Part shown: piece by piece, positions 39,776 to 48,324 of the stretch | Layout: each line of letters begins with the position of its first letter | How positions within the stretch are numbered: position 1 is the stretch's first letter | Assembly (NCBI RefSeq): GCF_001429245.1 | Contig: NZ_LMJE01000007.1 | Span: 783,127-847,126, forward strand | Length of the DNA stretch: 64,000 nucleotides | Source: Rhizobium sp. Root274 | Lineage (GTDB): Bacteria; Pseudomonadota; Alphaproteobacteria; Rhizobiales; Rhizobiaceae | Reading direction: 5' to 3' | Translations under genes and position numbers: made by a program | Notes under the pieces: generated by a model | Told to the model about the DNA's origin: nothing | The model's input: only the letters and a program-made list of their open reading frames with translations | The model's database searches: none

Positions 39776-39966
39776 TCCAGGACGAGGACAACAAGAAGCC
39801 GAAGACGGAGCACCAGCTCGGCTGCGATCTCTCGGCGATCTCCGCCGATGAACTGAGGCACCGAATCAGCCTGCTGCAGGGGGAGATCGTGCGGATTGAG
39901 GCAGAAATCGAGCGCAAGGAAGCGAGTCGCAAGGCAGCAGACAGCCTCTTCGGTCCCAAAGTATAG
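39772..39966 (+). CDS. DUF1192-family small protein
   Basis: 64 aa. The conserved core ADELRHRISLLQGEIVRIEAEI (quoted in part: DELRHRISLLQGEIVRIEAE) is a short amphipathic coiled coil followed by KADSLF-like end ADSLFGPKV, typical of DUF1192 in Rhizobiales. Function unknown. ATG overlaps the MFS stop. It lies upstream of rcdA as often seen in the order. Confidence 0.85.
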   Translation: MIQDEDNKKPKTEHQLGCDLSAISADELRHRISLLQGEIVRIEAEIERKEASRKAADSLFGPKV

Positions 39967-40065
39967 ATCACCTTTTCTTGCGTGAGCCGGCAAACGCCCC
40001 GGAAAGGACCATTTTTCCTCGTTCCGTTTACTTGGCGTTAAGCCTTTTCAGGGAAACTATCTTCA

Positions 40066-40161
40066 TCCAGAGCTTCTGGACTCAGGCAGTTTCACCTCAT
40101 GGCGATGGTCTGATTTTCTCCCTGTTTTACCTTAAGAGCCGCATTTGCGGCTCTTTTTTTG
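40066..40161 (+). ncRNA. Candidate small RNA in the DUF1192-rcdA gap
   Basis: About 96 nt beginning with a hairpin TCCAGA-GCT-TCTGGA (40066-40080) and ending in a strong intrinsic terminator. The upstream TTGGCG (40032-40037) could be a -35 but the -10 (AACTAT, 17-base spacing) is weak. Alternatively this is only the 3' end of the MFS-DUF1192 transcript. No sRNA family recognised. No convincing ORF here. Confidence 0.35.
40135..40161 (+). terminator. Terminator in the DUF1192-rcdA gap
   Basis: AGAGCCGC-attt-GCGGCTCT, a perfect 8-bp stem, followed by TTTTTTT. It lies 170 bases after the DUF1192 stop, unusually far for that gene's terminator. Confidence 0.92.
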
Positions 40162-40196
40162 TCTAAGGTTTACGTCTGATCGCAAAATTGTGGGAA

Positions 40197-40211
40197 TTAA
40201 CCCTTCCTTAA
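40197..40211. promoter_or_regulatory. CtrA box upstream of rcdA
   Basis: TTAA-CCCTTCC-TTAA exactly matches the CtrA consensus TTAA-N7-TTAA and lies 118 bases before the rcdA ATG, just after the terminator. CtrA-activated rcdA is known in Caulobacter, so the context supports the motif. Confidence 0.7.
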
Positions 40212-40328
40212 GTTTCGCCTTGCGCATTTGGGGTAATGATTGCATCGTGCCTTCACCAAATGCGGCAGGAACAAGATCGTATCGCTCTCGTTACATGCCT
40301 TAGTGATGCGTTTTACAGGGAAACATCC

Positions 40329-40844
40329 ATGTCTGAGCTCGGTATGAATACGGTTAGCTTCGCCGGTCGTGCAGCAGCATCCAGCCAGTTCAAGGCGACC
40401 TATGCCGAGGGCATGGGCCTGGTCGAAGAAACGGCAGCCTTCCTCGATGGCCCCGGCCGCGCAGCCGCCAAGGTTCTGCCGCGCCAGGCCTCCGTTCTTT
40501 ACGCAGCCGAATCCATGCGCCTCACCACTCGCCTGATGCAGATGGCCTCGTGGCTGCTGCTGCAGCGCGCCGTCAACAATGGCGAGATGAGCCGCGATCA
40601 GGTTCTCTCGGAAAAGAGCAAGGTGCGCCTCGACGGCTTCAACGTCGACCGCAGCGCCCCTGGCTGGAACGATCTGCCGGAAGCTTTCCGCGATCTCGTC
40701 GAGCGTTCGCTGCGTCTGCAGAACCGCATCGCCCTGCTCGACCGCGAGATCTACCGCCCTGACGAGGAAGAGTTCCTGCCGGACAACGAAAACAGCGTCC
40801 AGGCCCAGCTCAACCTCCTGCGCACCGCCTTCAACGCCGGCTGA
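40329..40844 (+). CDS. rcdA: RcdA homologue (DUF1465 family), CtrA degradation adaptor
   Basis: 171 aa. The DUF1465 family includes Caulobacter RcdA, an adaptor that helps ClpXP degrade CtrA at the start of S phase. Visible blocks are FKATYAEGMGLVEETAAFLD, ESMRLTTRLMQMASWLLLQR and EAFRDLVERSLRLQNRIALL, forming the three-helix core. ATG 40329 with AGGGAAA upstream is preferred over an earlier in-frame ATG at 40236. A CtrA box upstream suggests feedback control. Confidence 0.85.
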   Translation: MSELGMNTVSFAGRAAASSQFKATYAEGMGLVEETAAFLDGPGRAAAKVLPRQASVLYAAESMRLTTRLMQMASWLLLQRAVNNGEMSRDQVLSEKSKVRLDGFNVDRSAPGWNDLPEAFRDLVERSLRLQNRIALLDREIYRPDEEEFLPDNENSVQAQLNLLRTAFNAG

Positions 40845-40870
40845 TTCTATCAGCGACAGCACCACCTTTC

Positions 40871-40903
40871 AGCCGGCCTGCTTCTGCAGCGCCGGCTTTT
40901 TTC
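40871..40903 (+). terminator. Terminator after rcdA
   Basis: AGCCGGC...GCCGGCT (7 bp) encloses a second stem CTGC/GCAG, followed by TTTTT. Confidence 0.85.
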
Positions 40904-40995
40904 TGTCTTACTGATCATATTAGATTGTATTTTTCTCGTTTACAACTTTTAGCTTTATGTCATGCTGATCCCGGTTAAAACTGGGGGACAAGAAC

Positions 40996-42063
40996 ATGAC
41001 GAAATTCATACTCTCGATCGATGGAGGCGGTATCCGGGGCCTCATTCCGGCAACCGTTCTCACCGTGCTGCAGGAGAAGCTCGCAAATCGCGGCAAGACC
41101 CTGCCGCTCTATAACTACTTCCACATGATTGCCGGCACCTCGACCGGCGCCATCATCGCCGCAGGGCTGTCGAGCCCGAAGCCGAAACAGTCCACGCAGC
41201 CGGCAGCGGATCCGAAGACGCTGGTCGATCTCTATAAGAAAAAGGGGCCCGAGATCTTCGACATCAGCATCTTTCGCAAAATCAGCAGTTGGGACGGCAT
41301 CCTTGAGGAACGCTACGATGCGGCCCCCTTGGAAAAGATCCTGAAAGAAATGCTCGGGCCGAAGACCTTGATCAGTGACGCCCTGACAAAACTGCTGATC
41401 ACGGGCTATGACATCGAGTCCCGGCGCGCGGTGTTCATGACCAACGCCGACAAGGACCACGAGAATTTTTACGTTTGGCAGGCGGTGCGGGGCTCGTCGG
41501 CAGCGCCGACCTATTTCGAACCGGCTATGGTCGAGAACCTGACGATGAGCAAACACGGAGAAGTGCCGAGCCTGCCGATGATCGACGGAGGCGTTTTCGC
41601 CAACGATCCGGCTATGGCCGCTTACGTCGAGGGCAGCAAACTCGGTTGGCGCGATGGCGGAGAGAAGATGGTGATCCTGTCGCTCGGCACAGGTTCGGCC
41701 TGCCGCAAGATCCCCTACCAGCAAGCGAAGCGCTGGGGCGCGGCGGGCTGGCTCAATCCCGCCAATGACACACCGCTGATCTCGGTGCTGATGCAGGGCC
41801 AGTCGAGCACCGCCTCCTATCAGCTGAACAAGCTGCTCAACCAGACGCCACCGGCTTTCGCAGACGGTGCAACCGTGATTACCGCGGCCAATCGCGCAAC
41901 GACAGACTACTTCAGGCTGGACGCGCCGCTGGTGGGCGTCAACGACGCTCTGGACGATGCCACGCCGCAGAACATCGCCAAGCTCGAACGCTTCGGGCAG
42001 ACGCTGGCCCAGAAGCACGACCAGGCGCTTGAGGAGATCGCCGACCGCCTCACCAGCCCCTGA
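40996..42063 (+). CDS. Patatin-like phospholipase
   Basis: 355 aa. The Ser-Asp dyad of patatins is present: oxyanion loop DGGGIRGLIP (near residues 9-18), nucleophile GTSTG (Ser near 51) and catalytic Asp in DGGVFAND (near 197). The protein starts almost at the first motif and ends in a helical tail. Patatins free fatty acids from lipids; related CapV proteins are effectors in CBASS defence, but no cyclase or other CBASS gene is nearby. A 3'-AT-rich gap precedes it. Stand-alone gene. Confidence 0.92.
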   Translation: MTKFILSIDGGGIRGLIPATVLTVLQEKLANRGKTLPLYNYFHMIAGTSTGAIIAAGLSSPKPKQSTQPAADPKTLVDLYKKKGPEIFDISIFRKISSWDGILEERYDAAPLEKILKEMLGPKTLISDALTKLLITGYDIESRRAVFMTNADKDHENFYVWQAVRGSSAAPTYFEPAMVENLTMSKHGEVPSLPMIDGGVFANDPAMAAYVEGSKLGWRDGGEKMVILSLGTGSACRKIPYQQAKRWGAAGWLNPANDTPLISVLMQGQSSTASYQLNKLLNQTPPAFADGATVITAANRATTDYFRLDAPLVGVNDALDDATPQNIAKLERFGQTLAQKHDQALEEIADRLTSP

Positions 42064-42086
42064 AACTTTACCACCACCGCTGACGC

Positions 42087-42116
42087 AAAAAGCCCGGCGC
42101 GAAGGCCGGGCTTTTC
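42087..42116. terminator. Terminator between patatin gene and rpmE
   Basis: AAAAGCCCGGC...GCCGGGCTTTT forms an 11-bp stem between two convergent genes and has A and T tracts suited to both directions. Confidence 0.88.
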
Positions 42117-42138
42117 GTATTCACATCGCAAAAGACGA

Positions 42139-42360
42139 TTAGAGGCCGAGGCCGCCGAAACGCTTGTTGAACTTCGAAACGCGGCCGCCGCGGTCCAGCA
42201 GCTGCTGGTTGCCGCCGGTCCAGGCCGGATGCGACTTCGGATCGATTTCGAGGTTCATCACTGCACCTTCAGAACCCCAGGTCGAACGGGTCTCGTATTC
42301 GGTGCCATCGGTCATGACGACCTTGATGACGTGGTAGTCGGGATGGATGGAAGCCTTCAT
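42139..42360 (-). CDS. rpmE: Ribosomal protein L31 (Cys-free form)
   Basis: 73 aa, starting [20 protein letters not shown] and containing [10 protein letters not shown] and [10 protein letters not shown]. It is a large-subunit protein bridging the two ribosomal subunits. No Cys residue is present, so it is the zinc-free form. It is convergent with the patatin gene. Confidence 0.95.
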   Translation of the reverse strand: MKASIHPDYHVIKVVMTDGTEYETRSTWGSEGAVMNLEIDPKSHPAWTGGNQQLLDRGGRVSKFNKRFGGLGL

Positions 42361-42559
42361 CGCTTTGTTCCTGCTGTGCCGTGGGGTCCATTTGCCGCAA
42401 TTGCGTCAGCGGGACCTATTCAATAGACAAAGCCGCAGTCCAATGGGCTACGGCTTCCCAATTCGATGCCGTGCCTATACATGAAGGGCGCAGGGATAAC
42501 AAGTGCCATGGCAGCAAAGCCTGACAGCCCTTGTGCGTTGTAAGCGGGAGCATGACAGA

Positions 42560-44362
42560 GTGACCTTGGAAGCCGAAAACACCGAGAAGAAGCGCCGCTC
42601 CCTGAAACCGCTTGCCGACCTCCTGCCCTATCTCGCGCGCTACAAAGGTCTGGTGGCCGGTGCCCTCACCTTCCTCTGTCTCGCCGCCGTGACGACGCTG
42701 GCACTGCCGATCGCCATCCGGCGCATGCTCGACCACGGCTTCAACGCCTCCGACAGCGAATTCATCAACAAATACTTCGCGATGATGATCGTCATGGCGA
42801 TCGTGCTCGCGGTCGCGAGCGCCCTGCGTTACTACTATGTCATCACCATCGGCGAACGTGTCGTCGCCGACCTGCGCAGCGATGTCTTCACCCATGTGAC
42901 CCGCCTGTCGCCGTCCTTCTTCGATATCAACCAGTCCGGCGAGATCGTCTCACGGCTCACTGCCGACACGACCCAGCTGAAATCTGCCGTCGGCGCCACC
43001 GCGTCCCTCGCATTGCGCAATTCGATCCTCTGCCTCGGCGCCATGGTGATGATGATCGCCACCAGCCCGAAGCTGTCGATCATGGTGCTCGCAGCGATTC
43101 CCGTCATCGTCTTCCCGCTGGTCGCCTTCGGCCGCTCGGTGCGCAAACGCTCGCGCGCGGCCCAGGACACACTCGCCGAAGCGTCGTCTTATGCCGGCGA
43201 AGTCATCGGGGCCGCCCGCACACTGCAGGCCTTCAACGCCGAAGATGCGGCACGCGGCCGTTACGTGACCGCCGTAGAGAGCGCCTATGAGGCTGCCCGT
43301 TCGGCCATCAAGTCGCGGGCGCTTCTGACCGGTGTTGCCATTTCGCTCGTTTTCGGCAGCGTCGTCGGCGTCTTGTGGTATGGCGCCCAGAGCGTGCTCG
43401 CAGGCACCATGACCGCCGGTACGCTCGGCCAGTTCCTGCTCTATTCGCTGATCGCTGCCGGCTCGCTCGGCACGCTGTCCGAGGTCTTCGGCGAAATGTC
43501 GCAAGCCGCAGGTGCCGCGGAGCGCCTGCATGAACTGCTGGCCGAACATCCCGAGATCGCCGCACCCACCAATCCGGTGGCCCTGCCGATACCCGCACGC
43601 GGCAGCGTGGATTTCGAGGCTGTGCAGTTCTCCTATCCCTCGGCCAAGACGAAGTCCGCGCTGAAGGGTCTCTCCTTCTCCGTCGCCCATGGCGAGACGG
43701 TCGCAATCGTCGGCCCGTCGGGCGCGGGCAAGAGCACGATCTTCTCGCTCATCCTGCGGTTTTACGATCCAGCGACCGGCACCATCCGCCTCGATGGCGT
43801 TGATATCCGCAAGGCAGACCCGCAGGCCATTCGCGAGCGCATCGCGATCGTCCCGCAGGATACGACGATCTTTGCCTCTTCGATCCACGACAACATCGCC
43901 TTCGGCACACCGGGCGCAACAAGAGCCATGGTCGAAGCGGCCGCAGACGCCGCTCAGGCAAGCGAATTCATCGGCCGCCAGGTCAACGGCTTCGACACGC
44001 TGGTCGGCGAACGCGGCATCACGCTGTCAGGAGGACAGCGCCAGCGCATCGCGATTGCCCGCGCGCTGCTGCGCAACGCCCCGCTGCTGCTGCTCGACGA
44101 GGCAACCTCCGCACTCGACGCCGAAAGCGAGACGCTGGTCCAGAAGGCCCTCGACGGCCTGATGCGCGACCGCACCACGATCGTGATTGCCCACCGCCTG
44201 GCAACCGTGCTGAAGGCCGACCGCATCCTCGTGCTCGATGACGGCCGTATCGTCGAGGAAGGCACCCACCAGAGCCTGATCCAGCATGGCGGTCTCTACG
44301 CGAAGCTCGCCCGTCTGCAATTCGAGACGGGCGGCCGCGATTTCACCGCAGCGGCGCAATAA
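42560..44362 (+). CDS. MsbA-like ABC exporter (fused permease and ATPase)
   Basis: 600 aa from GTG 42560, which has GGGAG nine bases upstream; an ATG at 42503 is an alternative. Six transmembrane helices occupy residues about 20-300. The ATPase has Walker A GPSGAGKST (near 390), Q-loop VPQD, signature LSGGQRQRIAIARALL and Walker B LLLLDEATSALD. The closest group is the MsbA/ABCB-type lipid or drug exporters; the substrate is not evident. It follows rpmE divergently after about 200 bases. Confidence 0.93.
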   Translation: MTLEAENTEKKRRSLKPLADLLPYLARYKGLVAGALTFLCLAAVTTLALPIAIRRMLDHGFNASDSEFINKYFAMMIVMAIVLAVASALRYYYVITIGERVVADLRSDVFTHVTRLSPSFFDINQSGEIVSRLTADTTQLKSAVGATASLALRNSILCLGAMVMMIATSPKLSIMVLAAIPVIVFPLVAFGRSVRKRSRAAQDTLAEASSYAGEVIGAARTLQAFNAEDAARGRYVTAVESAYEAARSAIKSRALLTGVAISLVFGSVVGVLWYGAQSVLAGTMTAGTLGQFLLYSLIAAGSLGTLSEVFGEMSQAAGAAERLHELLAEHPEIAAPTNPVALPIPARGSVDFEAVQFSYPSAKTKSALKGLSFSVAHGETVAIVGPSGAGKSTIFSLILRFYDPATGTIRLDGVDIRKADPQAIRERIAIVPQDTTIFASSIHDNIAFGTPGATRAMVEAAADAAQASEFIGRQVNGFDTLVGERGITLSGGQRQRIAIARALLRNAPLLLLDEATSALDAESETLVQKALDGLMRDRTTIVIAHRLATVLKADRILVLDDGRIVEEGTHQSLIQHGGLYAKLARLQFETGGRDFTAAAQ

Positions 44363-44392
44363 GCCGAAAAGAGTGGACAATCATTGCTGGGC

Positions 44393-46039
44393 TCACCGCC
44401 CCGCATTGCGCCCCGCCACCCGGCCGGAGAACAGGCAGCCGCCGAGGAACGTACCCTCAAGCGCATTATAGCCATGCATGCCGCCGCCGCCGAAGCCGGA
44501 GACTTCGCCGGCCGCATAGAGACCGGGCACCGGCTTGTTCTCCCGGTTGAGCACACGGGCCTCAAGATCGGTATGCAAGCCCCCCAGCGTCTTGCGGGTC
44601 AGGATATGCAGCCGGACCCCGATGAGCGGGCCGGCGGCGGGATCGAGCAGCCGGTGGGGCTTTGCGGTGCGCATCAGCTTGTCGCCGAGATAGGCGCGCG
44701 CGCCCCGGATCGCCGTCACTTGGGCATCCTTGGAAAAGCGGTTGCCGATCTCGCGGTCACGCGCCTCGATCTGGGTCCGCAGATGATGCACGCTCAACCG
44801 GTGTTCACCCGATAGCTCGTTCATGCCCACCACCAAGTCTTCGAGCGTGTCGCGCACGACGAAATCCTCGCCCTTGTCCATGAAAGCCTGCACCGGACCG
44901 GGCGGATTCTTGCCCAGTCGTTTGAGCAGCAGCGGGATGTTTTTGTCCGTCAGGTCAGGATTCTGCTCGGAGCCGGAGAGCGCAAACTCCTTCTTGATGA
45001 TCGCCTTGTTGAGGATGAACCAGGAATAGTCATGCCCCCGCGCCCGGATCGCCTTCAATGTCGAAAGCGTATCGAAGCCCGGCATGGCAGGTGGCGCGAA
45101 ACGATTACCCTCCGCATCGCACCAGAAGGAGGACGGACCGGGCAGGATGCGGATGCCGTGATTGGGCCAGATCGGGTCCCAGTTCTTCAAGCCCTCGGTA
45201 TAGTGCCACATACGGTCGCCATTGATGACCTCGCCGCCGGCGGTTTGCGTGATTGCCAGCATGCGGCCGTCGACATGATGCGGAACCCCCGCGACCATCG
45301 ACTGCGGTGGAGGCCCGAGCCGCTCCACCGGCCAGCTCTTGCGCACCAGATCATGATTGCCGCCGATCCCGCCGGAGGCGACGATGACGGAACCTGCCCG
45401 CACCTCGAAATCGCCGACGACATTGCGCGAACTGCGCCCGCCGCGCACCGTGGCGTCGCCAGCCAGCACCACGCCGGAGCAACCGGTCACGGCGCCGTTT
45501 ACGACGGTGAGCATGTCAACCTGATGTCGGAAAAGGAAACTAAGCTTGCCCGCCTCCGCGGCAGCCTTGGCCCGACGCACGAATGGAGCCAGCACACCGG
45601 GACCCGTGCCCCAGGTGACATGGAAGCGCGGCACCGAATTGCCGTGGCCATCGGCAAGTGCGCCGCCGCGTTCGGCCCAGCCGACCACGGGGAACCAGCT
45701 GACGCTCCGCGACTTGAGCCACGAGCGCTTTTCACCTGCGGAAAATTGCAGATAGGCCTCCGCCCATTGACGCGGCCAGAAATCCTCCGTGCGATCGAAG
45801 CCGGCCGAACCGAACCAGTCCTGCCGCGCGAGATCCAGGCTGTCGCGAATGCCCATGCGGCGCTGCTCAGGGCTGTCGATCAGGAACAGCCCACCGAGCG
45901 ACCAGAAGGCCTGCCCGCCGAGATTCTGCTCCCCCTCCTGATCGATCAGGCCGACTTTGATGCCCCGGTCCACGGCCTCCGTTGCGGCCACCAAACCGGC
46001 AAGCCCGCCACCGATCACGACGACATCGAATTCCAGCAT
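44393..46039 (-). CDS. FAD-binding dehydrogenase (3-ketosteroid dehydrogenase-like)
   Basis: 548 aa from ATG 46039, with GGAGG six bases upstream. The Rossmann motif VVVIGGGLAGLVAA (near residues 5-18) binds FAD; the C-terminal LYAAGEVSGFGGGGMHGYNALEG is typical of the fumarate-reductase/3-ketosteroid dehydrogenase superfamily. The middle region (FWPRQWAEAYLQFSAGEKR) belongs to a proteobacterial branch of unknown substrate. It converges with the ABC exporter gene at a 30-base gap. Confidence 0.88.
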   Translation of the reverse strand: MLEFDVVVIGGGLAGLVAATEAVDRGIKVGLIDQEGEQNLGGQAFWSLGGLFLIDSPEQRRMGIRDSLDLARQDWFGSAGFDRTEDFWPRQWAEAYLQFSAGEKRSWLKSRSVSWFPVVGWAERGGALADGHGNSVPRFHVTWGTGPGVLAPFVRRAKAAAEAGKLSFLFRHQVDMLTVVNGAVTGCSGVVLAGDATVRGGRSSRNVVGDFEVRAGSVIVASGGIGGNHDLVRKSWPVERLGPPPQSMVAGVPHHVDGRMLAITQTAGGEVINGDRMWHYTEGLKNWDPIWPNHGIRILPGPSSFWCDAEGNRFAPPAMPGFDTLSTLKAIRARGHDYSWFILNKAIIKKEFALSGSEQNPDLTDKNIPLLLKRLGKNPPGPVQAFMDKGEDFVVRDTLEDLVVGMNELSGEHRLSVHHLRTQIEARDREIGNRFSKDAQVTAIRGARAYLGDKLMRTAKPHRLLDPAAGPLIGVRLHILTRKTLGGLHTDLEARVLNRENKPVPGLYAAGEVSGFGGGGMHGYNALEGTFLGGCLFSGRVAGRNAGR

Positions 46040-46132
46040 GCCACCCTCCCGAAGCGCCATGCCTTACCTTTACGCGCACGTAATTCGACGTGCAAGTTGT
46101 AGGCGGCACAAACCAACGGATTGCGGAAGGAA

Positions 46133-47164
46133 TCAGCGTTCGGTGAGCTTGAGCTCGATGCGGCGGTTCTGGGAGAGCACGTCGGGCGTATCACCCTCAG
46201 CAATCGGCTGGTATTCGCCGAAGCCAGCAGCGACCAGCCGGTTGGCCGGGACACCCTTCGAGATCAAATATTTGACCACCGAAGTCGCACGCGCCGAGGA
46301 AAGCTCCCAGTTGTCCCGGTAGCGACCGGTGCCGGTCAGCGGCGAGGCATCGGTGTGGCCGTCTACTCTGAGCACCCAGCTGATCTCGGAGGGGATCTCT
46401 TGCGCCAGTTCGAGAAGGGCGGCCGCGAGCTTGTCCATTTCGGCCTGACCGGCGGCATCCAGGTCGGCACCGCCGACAGGGAAGAGAACTTCCGACTGGA
46501 AGACGAAACGGTCACCGACGATGCGGATGTTTTCGCGATCGGACAGGATTTCCCGAAGTCGGCCGAAGAAGTCGGAGCGATAGCGGTTGAGCTCCTGCAC
46601 CCGCTGCGCAAGCGCCACGTTGAGGCGGCGACCGAGATCGGCAATCTTTGCCTGGGACGACTGGTCCTTCGCTTCGGAAGCCTGCAGCGCCTGTTCCACC
46701 GCTGCGATCTGCGCGCGCAAGGCCGCGATCTGCTGGTTGAGCAATTCGATCTGGCTCATGGCGCGGGCGCTGACCTGCTTCTCCGCGACCAGTTCCTCGT
46801 TGAGGCGGCCGACCTTTTCGTTCGCCGCATCCGCGGAGCCGGCACCGCTGTCGAGCAATTGCTGCAGGCGCGTGCGCTCGCTTTCCGAACCGGCAAGCGA
46901 GCTTTGCAGCGAAGCGAGCATGTCCTCCAGATCCTGCTTGCCGCTCTTTTCCAGCGCCAGCAGGTTCGTCAGTTCGGCAATCTGGCTGTTCAGCCGGTTC
47001 AGCACCTCGTCCTTGCCGGAGATCTCGCGGCTGAGGATGAACTGCGCCAGCACGAAGACAGTGAGCAGGAACATGATGGCCAGCAACAAGGTCGACAGGG
47101 CGTCGACGAAACCCGGCCAATAATCGATGCTGCGCTCCCTGCGCCGGTTGCGCCCGAGCGCCAT
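46133..47164 (-). CDS. MotB-like peptidoglycan-binding protein
   Basis: 343 aa. One transmembrane helix (FVDALSTLLLAIMFLLTVFV, near residues 19-38) carries the Asp typical of MotB/TolR/ExbD proton channels. A coiled coil spans about 50-180, followed by an OmpA-like domain with VDGHTDASPL and SQNRRIELKL. It starts right after the MotA-like stop. This is a non-flagellar stator-type pair; its load is unknown. Confidence 0.88.
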   Translation of the reverse strand: MALGRNRRRERSIDYWPGFVDALSTLLLAIMFLLTVFVLAQFILSREISGKDEVLNRLNSQIAELTNLLALEKSGKQDLEDMLASLQSSLAGSESERTRLQQLLDSGAGSADAANEKVGRLNEELVAEKQVSARAMSQIELLNQQIAALRAQIAAVEQALQASEAKDQSSQAKIADLGRRLNVALAQRVQELNRYRSDFFGRLREILSDRENIRIVGDRFVFQSEVLFPVGGADLDAAGQAEMDKLAAALLELAQEIPSEISWVLRVDGHTDASPLTGTGRYRDNWELSSARATSVVKYLISKGVPANRLVAAGFGEYQPIAEGDTPDVLSQNRRIELKLTER

Positions 47165-48205
47165 TTACTTCGCCCCGCCGATCTTGTCGTTCAGCCGGTC
47201 GAGCGTCTTGCGCATGGCGCGCGCGTCTTCCTGCTGCGCCTCGATCCAGTCACGCAGCATCTGCTGTTCGTTGCGCATGTTCTTGACCAGCCCCTGAATC
47301 CCTTCGGCGAGGCCTGCGATGGCCGCGACCGAGCGGTCGCCGCCTGCGCCGCCTTCGCGGGCAGCGAGCTTCTGGATTTCCGCGACCAGAGCCCGGATGT
47401 CTTCCGCAGCAACCGTGCTGTCGGCATCAATTGCAACTGGCCGCTCGGAATCGAGATCGGTGACGGAGGACAGCCAGTTTTCCAGCTCGGTATAGAACCG
47501 GTTCTGCGCGCGCCCGGCCTGCAGATCGAGGAAGCCGAGGATCAGCGAGCCGGACAAGCCCAGCAGCGAGGACGAGAACGCCGTGCCCATGCCCGCAAGC
47601 GGCGCCGTCAGACCCGATTTCAGCGCCTGCAGCACATCATTGCTGTCGCCAGATGCCGGGTCGAGCGACTGGATGACGTCATTGATCGAACCGATGGTGC
47701 CGAGCAGGCCCCAGAAGGTGCCGAGCAGGCCGAGAAAGACCAGAAGGCCAATGAGGTAGCGGGTGGTATCGCGCGATTCGTCGAGGCGGGTGCCGATCGA
47801 ATCGAGGATGGAACGCAGCGCGGCAGTCGAGATCGCCATCGACCGGCGTCCGCCGATCAAAGCTCGCATCGGTGCCAGAAGGCGCGGGTCACGCCCCACC
47901 CGCTCCGCATTGTCGCCTGCCGCGCGGAAGCTGTTGAACCACCGGACTTCCGGCCGAAGCGCCCAGACATGGTTGAACACCAGGATGATCCCGACACCGA
48001 GAACGCCGAGGATCAGGCTGTTTAGGCCGGGATTGGTGACGAAGGCGGCATGCGCCTGTCGATAGAGGATCGCTGCGATGAAACACACGATGATCAGGAA
48101 GATGACCATCGTTGTGAAGAAGGGCATCGGGCTGGAGAGTTTCTGACCGTAGTCTCCCGGACGGGTCACCCCAACTTCCAGGTCCTCCAACTTCACTTTC
48201 GCCAT
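47165..48205 (-). CDS. MotA/TolQ/ExbB-family proton channel protein
   Basis: 346 aa. Helices lie near residues 30-52, 60-80, 145-175 (LIGLLVFLGLLGTFWGLLGT) and 205-235 (GMGTAFSSSLLGLSGSLILG), the last two matching the MotA/TolQ core. The C-terminal 100 residues are cytoplasmic and helical. It forms a two-gene unit with the MotB-like gene. No flagellar or chemotaxis partner genes are nearby, so a role in envelope maintenance or division is more likely than motility. Confidence 0.88.
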   Translation of the reverse strand: MAKVKLEDLEVGVTRPGDYGQKLSSPMPFFTTMVIFLIIVCFIAAILYRQAHAAFVTNPGLNSLILGVLGVGIILVFNHVWALRPEVRWFNSFRAAGDNAERVGRDPRLLAPMRALIGGRRSMAISTAALRSILDSIGTRLDESRDTTRYLIGLLVFLGLLGTFWGLLGTIGSINDVIQSLDPASGDSNDVLQALKSGLTAPLAGMGTAFSSSLLGLSGSLILGFLDLQAGRAQNRFYTELENWLSSVTDLDSERPVAIDADSTVAAEDIRALVAEIQKLAAREGGAGGDRSVAAIAGLAEGIQGLVKNMRNEQQMLRDWIEAQQEDARAMRKTLDRLNDKIGGAK

Positions 48206-48324
48206 AATATGCCAGCCCTCCAGAATCTTACGGTCGGAGGCTAGTGGAAAATTGAGACGAATTGAAGCCGAAGCGTCAGGGGAATTTTACCACCTTGACG
48301 CTCAGCGACGCAGATATGCCCCGG

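Noticed and set aside
39978..40166. 62-codon frame in the DUF1192-rcdA gap
   Set aside because: It runs through a strong terminator and lacks a ribosome binding site.
40996..42063. CBASS defence operon around the patatin gene
   Set aside because: Neighbours are rcdA and rpmE; no CD-NTase, ubiquitin-like or HORMA/TRIP13 gene is present.
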